Of a stretch of 5,428 nt of DNA, positions 1 through 5,428 are shown one piece after another; within the stretch, counting starts at the first letter, position 1, and each line of letters starts with the position of its first letter. Source of the stretch: Candidatus Aenigmatarchaeota archaeon. GTDB lineage: Archaea; Aenigmatarchaeota; Aenigmatarchaeia; QMZS01. The DNA lies in the NCBI GenBank assembly GCA_021163805.1, contig JAGGTL010000015.1, forward strand, positions 1 through 5,428. The letters are read 5' to 3'. A program made the translations under genes and the position numbers. The notes below the pieces were generated by a model. That model saw only the letters and a program-made list of their open reading frames with translations. It searched no databases and was not told where the DNA came from.

Positions 1-96
1 CAGAGGTCTTTCATTTGTCGAAGCGAAAACCAGTTCCGGTTCTTTTGTTTTTAGAAAGTCGTAAATTTGTTCTTTCAGATTTTGTTCGTTTTCCAT
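1..96 (-). CDS. N-terminal fragment of a possible FMN-binding split-barrel protein
   Basis: The first 32 codons of a minus-strand gene are visible; the rest lies beyond the left edge. It opens with ATG at 96 and starts MENEQNLKEQIYDFLKTKEP, followed by ELVFASTNERPL. A short amphipathic helix leading into a beta strand of the form 'LVFASTNE.PL' resembles the start of pyridoxamine-5'-phosphate-oxidase-like flavoproteins, where a helix precedes 'LATV...G.P.VRPV'. That match rests on about a dozen residues, so the function is a guess; the reading frame itself is convincing. No Shine-Dalgarno motif precedes the ATG. The gene lies 72 bp downstream of the CBS gene on the same strand and has its own AT-rich upstream element, so it may be co-transcribed or independent. 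Confidence 0.55.
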   Translation of the reverse strand, partial: MENEQNLKEQIYDFLKTKEPELVFASTNERPL

Positions 97-107
97 TATA
101 AAATTCG

Positions 108-119
108 TTTTAAAATTAA
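108..119 (-). promoter_or_regulatory. TATA-like element before the left-edge gene
   Basis: Read on the minus strand the sequence is TTAATTTTAAAA, containing the palindrome TTTTAAAA at 108-115. Its centre lies about 16 nt before the ATG at 96. This is closer than the usual 26 nt between an archaeal TATA centre and the transcription start, and the DNA is AT-rich, so it may be chance. Confidence 0.25.
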
Positions 120-168
120 GTGGTTTAATTATTACGAGGTTATACTAACTGCCCTCTCTAAATAAAGT

Positions 169-735
169 TTACTCGCAATTCTCACAAACCCATAGACCTT
201 TTGAAAATCTTAAATTTTCCGTATATTTTCCGCAGACCTCGCAAATCCCTTTCACGGGTTTTTTCTTAAATTCGGTTTCCCCGGGATGAATTCTCAACCA
301 TTCAATTCTATCAAGAAGAAATTTTGGAAGAACTCTCAAAATATCTTTCATAGTGACAATTCCAACAACTTCTTTTTTTTCCAAATCAACAACCGGCATC
401 CTCGTTATATTATTCATCAACATCTTGTCAGAAATATGCAAAAGTTCGTCATCTGGAGATACATACATAACAGGACTCGTCATTATGTCTTTTACTTTTG
501 TTTTTGGACTCTTGTTCTTTGCGATGGCTTTTCTTGTAATATCTCTTTCTGTAACAATTCCAACCAATTTATCGCCTTCAACAACAAGAACATTTCCAAC
601 TCTGTATTCTGCCATTTTCTTTGCTGCCTGTTGGAGAGTCGTATTTGGAGAAACTTTTGCCAAATCTGTTGTCATCACATCTTTTACTTTTAGCCTCTTC
701 TTGAAAAACGGACGCCTCATAATAAGTACATACAT
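169..735 (-). CDS. Tandem CBS-domain protein with C-terminal zinc ribbon
   Basis: This 188-residue soluble protein contains two CBS domains, roughly residues 16-72 and 80-138. Each begins with a 'VKDVMT/VKDIMT' signature and ends with 'GIVTERDI' (59-66) or 'GIVTMKDI' (125-132), the G-h-h-T-x-x-D pattern that in the family binds the ribose and phosphate of adenine nucleotides. Such CBS pairs usually sense AMP, ATP or S-adenosylmethionine. A basic linker leads to a small zinc ribbon with Cys165/Cys168 and Cys184/Cys187 (two CxxC knuckles); the protein ends one residue later. The ribbon suggests binding to a nucleic acid or partner protein, but the target is unknown. The first ATG (735) is given; Met6 at 720, starting MRRPFFKKRL, is an equally good start because the first ATG overlaps a TATA-like element. 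The gene is divergent from the antiporter gene, so shared regulation is possible. Stop codon TAA. Confidence 0.93.
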   Translation of the reverse strand: MYVLIMRRPFFKKRLKVKDVMTTDLAKVSPNTTLQQAAKKMAEYRVGNVLVVEGDKLVGIVTERDITRKAIAKNKSPKTKVKDIMTSPVMYVSPDDELLHISDKMLMNNITRMPVVDLEKKEVVGIVTMKDILRVLPKFLLDRIEWLRIHPGETEFKKKPVKGICEVCGKYTENLRFSKGLWVCENCE

Positions 736-743
736 TTAAATAA
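734..743 (-). promoter_or_regulatory. TATA-like element of the CBS gene
   Basis: The minus strand reads TTATTTAAAT, a fair archaeal box A sequence. It overlaps the first possible ATG (735-733) and its centre lies about 18 nt before Met6 at 720. If it is the promoter, the first ATG cannot be on the transcript and Met6 is the start of a leaderless or nearly leaderless message. Evidence is positional only. Confidence 0.35.
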
Positions 744-778
744 GAATGTAAATAATTGTAATTGTCGAAGTCTGGTTG

Positions 779-806
779 GATGCTTTGCATTTCAAATCCG
801 GGCATC
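779..806. other. Hairpin in a GC-richer island of the divergent intergenic region
   Basis: GATGC (779-783) pairs with GCATC (802-806). Stacked directly inside it, TTTG (784-787) pairs with CAAA (793-796) around a 5-nt loop, leaving a 5-nt bulge on the 3' side. By hand count positions 761-810 are about 46% G+C, against about 15% for 721-760 and 24% for 811-860. The island may be a small structured RNA, a leader element or an operator. No box C/D motif or tRNA fold is evident. Confidence 0.35.
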
Positions 807-838
807 TCAGATTTATTTCTCCGAACTTCAATAAAAAC

Positions 839-854
839 AAATCTTTCCAGATTT
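839..854. repeat. Short perfect inverted repeat upstream of the antiporter promoter
   Basis: AAATCT (839-844) and AGATTT (849-854) are perfect inverted copies around TTCC, and on the plus strand two further T residues follow. It could be a dimeric-regulator site or a weak hairpin terminator. At six base pairs in AT-rich DNA it may also be chance. Confidence 0.25.
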
Positions 855-862
855 TTGATATA

Positions 863-894
863 TGCCGGAAATTGTTCTCATATTGCGGGAAATT
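863..894 (+). repeat. Two 11-bp direct repeats with a 21-bp period at the antiporter promoter
   Basis: TGCCGGAAATT (863-873) and TGCGGGAAATT (884-894) match at 10 of 11 positions. Their starts are 21 bp apart, two helical turns, so a bound protein would contact the same DNA face twice. The second copy supplies the BRE-like GGGAAA and runs into the TATA-like box, so a factor bound there would compete with or recruit TFB/TBP. An operator is an inference; no regulator is identified. Confidence 0.4.
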
Positions 895-900
895 ATATAT
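885..900 (+). promoter_or_regulatory. BRE/TATA-like promoter of the antiporter gene
   Basis: GCGGGAAATTATATAT combines a purine-rich BRE-like stretch (GGGAAA) with an AT box (TTATATAT, 893-900). It is the best archaeal promoter match in the window. The box centre is about 19.5 nt before the ATG at 916 and no Shine-Dalgarno motif lies between, so the mRNA is probably leaderless or nearly so. Confidence 0.5.
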
Positions 901-915
901 TTTTAAAATTTAATT

Positions 916-2073
916 ATGATTTACTTAATTTTGTCTTTATTGTATCTGATTACTTTTCTTGTAGGGCGTCTGATAGAAAAAATTAGGGTTCCCTGGATAT
1001 TCTCCGCTTTATTTCTGGGCTTTATTTTCAGTTTATACAATCCATTTCCGGCAATAACATCTTCCGACACATTCAGATTTTTGGCCAGTTTGGGAATGTA
1101 TTTCCTGCTTTTTATAATTGGGTTTGAAATAGATGTAAAAGAAATTAAAAGGGAAAGCGGGTTCTTATTTGTTTCAACACTTGTTATAATCCTTTCAGAA
1201 GGTTTATGTGGCATGTTATTGGTTCATCTAATTTTTCAACTAAACTGGTTTTTATCTTTTTTGGTGGGACTTTCCTTTGCTACCGTAGGAGAGGCGGTTT
1301 TGCTGCCAATACTTGATGAGTTTAAAATAATAAATAAAAAACTTGGTCAAAGCATCATAGGCATTGGTGTGTTAGATGACATTTTTGAGATTTTTACGCT
1401 CGTGCTTGCAATTAGCATGGTGGGAATTTCCTCTGCCCATCCAACATCCACAATTTTAGTTACACTGACGTCTCTCATTTTGGTTTTCGGACTAACTTAT
1501 TTTCTTTCTCTCCTGAAAAAAGAAGGAAAAAAATTCAAAGTGTGCAATATAGAGACTCTGTTTCTCTTCACCATGTTCATTTTTTTTCTTTTCTTGGGAA
1601 TAGGAAATTACGCAGACATAGATGCCTTGGCAGCTTTGCTTGCCGGCGTTGCGCTAAAAAACTTTATTCCAGAGGAAAGATTAAAATTAATAGAAAGCGA
1701 AATAAGGTCTGTTTGCTATGGGTTGTTTGCACCTCTTTTCTTTTTCTGGGTTGGCATTACGACCAGTTTAACTTATCTGGTTCAGAATTCTTTAATATTA
1801 CTTATTTTCTTTCTCGTTCCATTAATCAGCAAACTCATTCCTTCTTATTTGGTTGGGAGAAAAAAACTTGGCAGCAGGGAGTCTTTTCTTTTGGGCATTG
1901 GATTGTCGGTTAGATTCAGCACAAGTGTTGTAATATTAAAATATTTATTTGAACATCAATTAATACCTGTTAGTTTGTATTCGGTTTTAATAGCATCTAC
2001 TGCACTGTTTACTCTGCTAATACCTCTCTCTTTTGCCTGGTTGCTGCAGAGATGGAAAAGATTTATAAAGTAG
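916..2073 (+). CDS. CPA2-family Na+(K+)/H+ antiporter
   Basis: The protein of 385 residues is almost entirely membrane segments, about 13 by eye, matching the transport domain alone of monovalent cation:proton antiporter-2 (Kef/NapA/GerN-like) exchangers. It exchanges a monovalent cation for protons across the cytoplasmic membrane. The first half has 'GFEID' at 69-73, the unwound region near 'ATVGEAVLLPILDEF' (122-136), and the ion-binding pair Asp154-Asp155 in 'GVLDDIFE'. A double Asp is typical of electrogenic Na+/H+ exchangers, whereas Asn-Asp suggests electroneutral ones. Lys306 in 'LISKLIPS' is a candidate for the conserved lysine of the core helix, and 'GLSVRFSTSVVI' (329-340) is the usual late signature. 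No C-terminal TrkA/RCK domain is present, so gating is not by a fused nucleotide-binding domain. The start is the first ATG, with no Shine-Dalgarno motif; TTG at 931 is a weaker alternative. The stop TAG abuts the ATPase stop. Substrate (Na+ versus K+) cannot be settled from sequence alone. Confidence 0.93.
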   Translation: MIYLILSLLYLITFLVGRLIEKIRVPWIFSALFLGFIFSLYNPFPAITSSDTFRFLASLGMYFLLFIIGFEIDVKEIKRESGFLFVSTLVIILSEGLCGMLLVHLIFQLNWFLSFLVGLSFATVGEAVLLPILDEFKIINKKLGQSIIGIGVLDDIFEIFTLVLAISMVGISSAHPTSTILVTLTSLILVFGLTYFLSLLKKEGKKFKVCNIETLFLFTMFIFFLFLGIGNYADIDALAALLAGVALKNFIPEERLKLIESEIRSVCYGLFAPLFFFWVGITTSLTYLVQNSLILLIFFLVPLISKLIPSYLVGRKKLGSRESFLLGIGLSVRFSTSVVILKYLFEHQLIPVSLYSVLIASTALFTLLIPLSFAWLLQRWKRFIK

Positions 2074-4548
2074 TTAATATTCTTCTTTGATCACCCTGTC
2101 AATTATCCAAGCAATGGTGATGCCCGCCACAAATCCGGCAAAGGTTAAGGAAAGCAATATTACCCAGTCATATAAACCCAAAGGCACAACTTCGAAGTAA
2201 GAGGCAAGAGGTGTATAAAGCAACATCAATTGTAATAAAATAGATATTATCAGAGAATAAATCAAAAATTTGTTTTTTAACCAATCCTTGAAACTGCAAA
2301 GTTTCTCTTCATATCTTATTACAACTATTCGCACTATCTCGTACAAAATAAATCCCGTAAATAGAGCCGTTCTGGCTTTTTCTAAACCAAAAGGCAGGAG
2401 TAGTAAGAAAGTAATGATGAGAACTGCAGCTTTTTCAATCCCAATACTTCCTACGAGAAATATTAATTTTTTATTTATTATTCCTTCGCCACGCTTTTTT
2501 GGTTTTCTTTTCATAACATCGGGTCTTGCAGGATCTACGGATAGAGCCAAGGCTGGAAGACCGTCAGTAATTAAATTTATCCAAAGAATCTGCACAGGAT
2601 AAAGAGAAATAAAGGGCAAAAATAAAGTGGCGAGCAAAACGACTATTACTTCCGCTAAATTGCAGGTAAGCAGATAATCAACAAATTTTCTGATATTGTC
2701 AAAAATTCTTCTGCCTTCTTTTACAGCATTTCTTATGCTCGCAAAATTATCATCCAAAAGCACAATATCGCTGGCTTCTTTGGCTACTTCCGTACCCTTT
2801 ATACCCATCGAAATACCAACATCCGCTTTTTTTATTGCCAAAGCATCGTTTACACCATCTCCTGTCATCGCCACAGTATGTCCCTCTTTCTGCAAAGCTT
2901 CTAAAATTCTAAGTTTATGGAAAGGAGTAGTTCTGGCAAAAATATTTATTCCTTTGTTTAAAGCTATATTCAATTCTTCTTCATTCATTTTATCCAAATC
3001 ATTACCGGTAAGCACGCCTTCAGAATGCATGCCTACTTCTTCTGCTATTGCTTTGGCAGTAAGGGGATTGTCTCCCGTAATCATTATGACGCGTATGCCC
3101 GCAGAATAGCATTCTTCTATGGCTTCTCTAACTTCCGGTCTTGGCGGGTCAGAAAGCAAAACTAAACCTATGAAGATTAAATTTTTCTCTATTGGTTTTT
3201 TATAATCTTTATAAGCCATAGACAGAATTCTAAATCCTCTTGAAGATAGTTCTTCATTTTTCTTGAGTATGGTTTCTTTTGTTTTTTTATCCAATTTGGC
3301 GATTTTTTCTCCAAGTAAGACTTTGCTGCTTTTGGCGAGGATAACTTCTAGAGCACCCTTTGATAAAACCAATTTTTCTCTACCAAAATCGTGAACCACG
3401 GTCATCATTTCTCTCTCAGAAGAGAAGGGCACTTCATCTATGCGCTTTCCTTCAGATTTAATGAAAGATGCATATTGCTTTAGAGCAATGTCTGTTTCGT
3501 CACCAATCCATTTTTCTTTTCCCTCTTCCAAAATGGTCTTGGCATCGTTGCAGTAAAAACAAACTTTATTCGCTAAATTTCTTGCCTTCTTACTTTCCCG
3601 TAAAAACCAGAAATTCCTCACTTCCATTTTTCCTTCTGTCAAGGTTCCTGTTTTGTCTGTGCAAATGACCTCTACTGAACCCACAGATTCTGTAATTGCT
3701 AGACGCCTGACTAAAGCTTTGCGTTTAGCCATTTGTCTTGCACCTAAAGATAAAGATATGGTAACAACTGCCGGCAGATCTTCCGGTATGGCAGCTACAG
3801 CTAAAGAGATCGCTATTAAACTCGCCTCCATTAAAGTGAATTTATTAAACGCCACAGCAAAAGTTACGACAATTATCAAAGCTGTAAAGGCAACTATATT
3901 TTTTGTAAATTTTCCTATGTGTTGTTGGAAAGGTGTTTTCCCTTCATCTATTTCCTGCATTTTTGCAGCTATTTTTCCGATTCTGGTATGCATGCCGGTA
4001 GCATTAACTTTGGCTACAGCCCTTCCCGTATATACACCACAAGCAGAATATATCTTGTCTCCTTTTTGCTTTTTCACTTCTTTTGATTCCCCTGTTAAAG
4101 GAGATTCATCCATCTTCAAGTTGCCCTCCAATATTTCTGCATCTGCGGGTACAACATCTCCTCCTTCTACCACTATTAAATCGCCCGGAATGATTTCCGT
4201 TGCAGATATTTCCTGTTCTTTACCATCGCGAATAACTTTTGCTTTTGGTGTGGCGAGACGTTGCAAAGCTTCAACAGCTTGTTCGGCTTTATAATCTTGC
4301 ACAAAACCCGCAATGCCGGAAGCAAAAACTATTATCAGGATTAGAACGGAATCAAAATATTCCGCATGTTTTATAAAATTGACAGAAAAAGAAAGAATTG
4401 CCGCAACGATAAGAAGAAGAATAATTGGAGAAGTAAACTGGGAAGCAAATAATTTGAATGGAGAAACTTTTTTTCTTTTCTCTATCTTATTTTCACCGTA
4501 GATTTTTAACCGTTTTTTTGCTTCAGCAGAGGAAAGACCTTCCCGCAT
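2074..4548 (-). CDS. P2-type cation-transporting ATPase, probably Ca2+-exporting
   Basis: A complete P-type ATPase of 824 residues, shorter than eukaryotic SERCA (about 1000) because of a compact nucleotide domain. In order: an N-terminal 'GLSSAEAKKRL' cation-ATPase domain; the actuator loop TGES (152-155); M4 with 'VAAIPEDLP' (251-259); the phosphorylated Asp298 in DKTGT; nucleotide-domain motifs 'GDETDIAL' (349-356), Phe375 and 'KGALE' (397-401); 'DPPRP' (467-471); TGDN (491-494); and the hinge 'TGDGVND' (562-568). The Ca2+ ligands of SERCA have counterparts: Glu256 in M4, Asn630 and Glu633 in 'NLAE', Asn658, Thr661 and Asp662 in 'NLITDG', and Glu737 in 'LYEIV'. Both Ca2+ sites therefore look intact, favouring Ca2+ export, though Mn2+ or another cation is possible. 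The ATG at 4548 is the only sensible start; no Shine-Dalgarno motif precedes it. The stop TAA (2076-2074) touches the antiporter stop. Confidence 0.95.
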   Translation of the reverse strand: MREGLSSAEAKKRLKIYGENKIEKRKKVSPFKLFASQFTSPIILLLIVAAILSFSVNFIKHAEYFDSVLILIIVFASGIAGFVQDYKAEQAVEALQRLATPKAKVIRDGKEQEISATEIIPGDLIVVEGGDVVPADAEILEGNLKMDESPLTGESKEVKKQKGDKIYSACGVYTGRAVAKVNATGMHTRIGKIAAKMQEIDEGKTPFQQHIGKFTKNIVAFTALIIVVTFAVAFNKFTLMEASLIAISLAVAAIPEDLPAVVTISLSLGARQMAKRKALVRRLAITESVGSVEVICTDKTGTLTEGKMEVRNFWFLRESKKARNLANKVCFYCNDAKTILEEGKEKWIGDETDIALKQYASFIKSEGKRIDEVPFSSEREMMTVVHDFGREKLVLSKGALEVILAKSSKVLLGEKIAKLDKKTKETILKKNEELSSRGFRILSMAYKDYKKPIEKNLIFIGLVLLSDPPRPEVREAIEECYSAGIRVIMITGDNPLTAKAIAEEVGMHSEGVLTGNDLDKMNEEELNIALNKGINIFARTTPFHKLRILEALQKEGHTVAMTGDGVNDALAIKKADVGISMGIKGTEVAKEASDIVLLDDNFASIRNAVKEGRRIFDNIRKFVDYLLTCNLAEVIVVLLATLFLPFISLYPVQILWINLITDGLPALALSVDPARPDVMKRKPKKRGEGIINKKLIFLVGSIGIEKAAVLIITFLLLLPFGLEKARTALFTGFILYEIVRIVVIRYEEKLCSFKDWLKNKFLIYSLIISILLQLMLLYTPLASYFEVVPLGLYDWVILLSLTFAGFVAGITIAWIIDRVIKEEY

Positions 4549-4565
4549 AAAATATAGTTTAGAGG

Positions 4566-4575
4566 ATATATTATC
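4566..4575 (-). promoter_or_regulatory. TATA-like element of the P-type ATPase gene
   Basis: The minus strand reads GATAATATAT, with the box centre about 21 nt before the ATG at 4548. A second AT stretch (ACTATATTTT) lies against the start codon and no Shine-Dalgarno motif is present, which suggests a leaderless transcript starting close to the ATG. The 298-bp gap upstream makes an independent promoter for the ATPase likely. Confidence 0.4.
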
Positions 4576-4627
4576 TTATCGTCAATTTAATCTTATTTAG
4601 CAAAGTATTTTAAAGAGAGTTAAAATA

Positions 4628-4751
4628 TTACTTACGCTTTTTATATCTTGTTTCCTCTTGGGTCAACAGGAAGTATTTTCCAGTATATATTGGGATAAAC
4701 AAATGTTCTATGTAGGTTCCCTCCATGCCCAAAAAACTTAGAAGTTTTCAT
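4628..4751 (-). other. Two overlapping micro-ORFs of doubtful coding status
   Basis: Two minus-strand frames are open through the same DNA. One runs from ATG at 4726 to TAA at 4628 (32 residues, MEGTYIEHLF..., ending in a basic RYKKRK). The other runs from ATG at 4751 to TAA at 4641 (36 residues, MKTSKFFGHGG..., with 'YPNIYWKILPVDPRG'). Neither has a Shine-Dalgarno motif or a clear promoter, and I recognise neither. At most one is likely real. Other explanations are the remnant of a decayed gene or transposase, or a non-coding element whose higher G+C reduces chance stop codons. Confidence 0.2.
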
Positions 4752-4767
4752 TCTGTTTTACTTTTTC
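4637..4767 (+). ncRNA. Candidate small RNA in a GC-richer intergenic island
   Basis: By hand count 4651-4730 is about 40% G+C, while the 80-bp flanks are about 21% and 25%. Such islands in AT-rich archaeal genomes often mark structured RNAs. On the plus strand a TATA-like CTTTTTATAT (4638-4647) is followed by several possible hairpins: TTCCT/AGGAA (4652-4656 with 4668-4672, plus an inner TTG/CAA), CCAGT/ATTGG with one G-U pair (4680-4693), GGGA/TCCC (4692-4695 with 4718-4721, mutually exclusive with the previous one), and AAAACTT/AAGTTTT (4733-4748). T-rich DNA follows to 4767. The strand and boundaries are guesses; the RNA could equally be read from the minus strand. I match it to no known RNA family. 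Confidence 0.25.
4731..4748 (-). terminator. Possible terminator of the cysteine-rich membrane protein gene
   Basis: On the minus strand AAAACTT-CT-AAGTTTT is a perfect 7-bp inverted repeat (4733-4748) ending in six T residues (4736-4731). It lies about 100 nt beyond the stop of the upstream minus-strand gene. Archaeal termination depends mainly on U-tracts, so the T run may matter more than the weak AT stem. The same palindrome also fits the plus-strand small-RNA candidate. Confidence 0.3.
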
Positions 4768-4846
4768 TTATTAGTTCTGAAAATTCCACATAATTATTTA
4801 TTTCTCTCTGATTTTGGAGAATTTATTTACAATTTTCAATAATCAT

Positions 4847-5428
4847 TCATAATTTCTGGTATTCTTTCAATCTCTTTAAAATTCTATATATTCTATATTC
4901 GGCCAAAAAGAATAATCCAAAGTTTAGATCTTCCTTTACTATATTTAATTCTCTCTCAAAGGTCGTAGTATCTATGCCCATTTTTTTCATTTCGCTTATT
5001 TTATATTCTATTTCCCTTATTTTGTCATCTATTTTTTCTTCTAATTCGCTTTTTTCTGATCTTGTTATTGTTCTTTCGGTTTTTTTGAATTCTGGTTTTT
5101 CTTCTGGTTTCCTCTTTTTCATCTTTTCGGTTAGGGTTTTATGCAGGAAGTCTTTTATTTTGTCTCTGTACAGATAAGACAGAATTCCGGCAATAATTAT
5201 CAGAATAATTAAAAGGTAAATCAAATAGTTTCTCTTTTCGGATTTTTTGGGTGGATTGCAGGTTAAGGTAGTTTCGTTGCAACCGTAATCGCAGGTTTCT
5301 GTTGTTTGCCAGTTGTTGTTTTCGCAGATTTGAAGTTCTCCGTTGAAACATCTTTTTGCTCCTTCCTCGCAGATTTTTTCTATTGGTTTTGGATTGCAGG
5401 TTAAGGTAGTTTCGTTGCAACCGTAATC
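4847..5428 (-). CDS. Surface protein with six-cysteine repeats, one TM helix and a helical cytoplasmic tail (5' end missing)
   Basis: The frame is open from the right edge to TGA at 4849-4847, giving 193 visible residues; a TTG at 5224 that could be taken as a start lies inside the gene. Residues 1-57 are cysteine-rich: after the tail of one repeat (DYGCNETTLTC) comes a full unit with six Cys spaced C-x6-C-x7-C-x10-C-x3-C-x6-C. NET sequons in the repeats could carry N-glycans. A basic stretch (61-66) leads to a single transmembrane helix (about 69-87), then a charged, Lys/Glu-rich linker and predicted helices, with 'KKMGIDTTTFERELNIVKEDL' split around the conserved-looking GID motif at about 150-152, and an 'AEYRIYRILKRL' end. 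Helical pairs of this 'GID..' style are frequent in archaeal membrane and coiled-coil proteins. The likely topology is cysteine domain outside, tail inside. A role in surface binding, adhesion or signalling is inferred; no enzyme motif is seen. Confidence 0.85.
   Translation of the reverse strand, partial: DYGCNETTLTCNPKPIEKICEEGAKRCFNGELQICENNNWQTTETCDYGCNETTLTCNPPKKSEKRNYLIYLLIILIIIAGILSYLYRDKIKDFLHKTLTEKMKKRKPEEKPEFKKTERTITRSEKSELEEKIDDKIREIEYKISEMKKMGIDTTTFERELNIVKEDLNFGLFFLAEYRIYRILKRLKEYQKL
5252..5428 (-). repeat. Tandem 138-bp coding repeat with a 39-bp identical segment
   Basis: Positions 5252-5290 and 5390-5428 are identical over all 39 bases, and their offset of 138 bp equals 46 codons, so the frame is kept. 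They encode the end of successive six-cysteine units (DYGCNETTLTCNP). The second copy is cut by the window edge, so identity may extend further and more units probably follow. Identity at synonymous positions points to recent duplication or gene conversion. Confidence 0.9.

Noticed and set aside
373..380. A run of eight T residues as a possible frameshift or slippage site
   Set aside because: The CBS frame reads through it cleanly and the second CBS domain is complete on both sides.
353..739. Plus-strand open frames opposite the CBS gene
   Set aside because: The minus strand encodes two full CBS domains and a zinc ribbon; the plus translations are low-complexity shadows.
784..806. A TTCAAATCC stretch resembling a tRNA T-loop
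   Set aside because: The flanking bases do not form a 5-bp T stem, and no acceptor, D or anticodon arms can be drawn around it.
3653..4294. A 213-codon open frame on the plus strand
   Set aside because: It is antisense to the ATPase, whose catalytic motifs are all present in the opposite frame; the translation shows no recognisable domain.
4847..5224. A shorter version of the membrane protein starting at TTG 5224
   Set aside because: The same frame stays open to the window edge and encodes matching cysteine repeats, so this TTG is an internal leucine codon at the start of the TM helix.
5139..5420. A 93-codon minus-strand frame with its own internal repeat
   Set aside because: It is a frame-shifted shadow; its repeat simply mirrors the 138-bp DNA repeat of the cysteine-rich gene.
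5252..5428. CRISPR or mobile-element end from the exact 39-bp repeat
   Set aside because: The repeats are in frame within a coding sequence, the 99-bp interval also encodes the same protein domain, and no cas, transposase or terminal inverted repeats are seen.

Overview
The window looks archaeal: AT-rich DNA, no Shine-Dalgarno motif in front of any of the four visible start codons, AT-rich TATA-like boxes just upstream of them, a paired-CBS protein ending in a zinc ribbon, and a cysteine-rich surface protein of a kind common in archaea. An uncultivated, possibly DPANN-type archaeon would fit, but the lineage is an inference from style, not from a marker gene.

Layout from left to right. (1) Positions 1-96, minus strand: the first 32 codons of a gene running off the left edge, possibly an FMN-binding split-barrel (pyridoxamine-phosphate-oxidase-like) protein. 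(2) 169-735, minus strand: a two-CBS-domain protein with a C-terminal zinc ribbon. (3) 736-915: a divergent intergenic region with a GC-richer hairpin, a small inverted repeat, two near-identical 11-bp direct repeats one 21-bp step apart, and a BRE/TATA-like promoter. (4) 916-2073, plus strand: a CPA2-type Na+(K+)/H+ antiporter. (5) 2074-4548, minus strand: a complete P2-type ATPase with Ca2+-pump-like ligands; its stop codon directly abuts the antiporter stop codon. (6) 4549-4846: a 298-bp gap with an 80-bp island of higher GC, two overlapping micro-ORFs and several hairpins, possibly an unannotated small RNA. (7) 4847-5428, minus strand: the C-terminal part of a membrane protein with external six-cysteine repeats, one transmembrane helix and a helical cytoplasmic tail, continuing beyond the right edge.

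Functionally the centre is ion homeostasis: a primary cation pump and a secondary cation/proton exchanger sit tail to tail, next to a likely nucleotide-sensing CBS protein. Joint regulation is not shown by the sequence. I see no mobile element, CRISPR array, tRNA, rRNA or defence system. The observations most worth following are the recently duplicated six-cysteine repeat and the GC-island small-RNA candidate.
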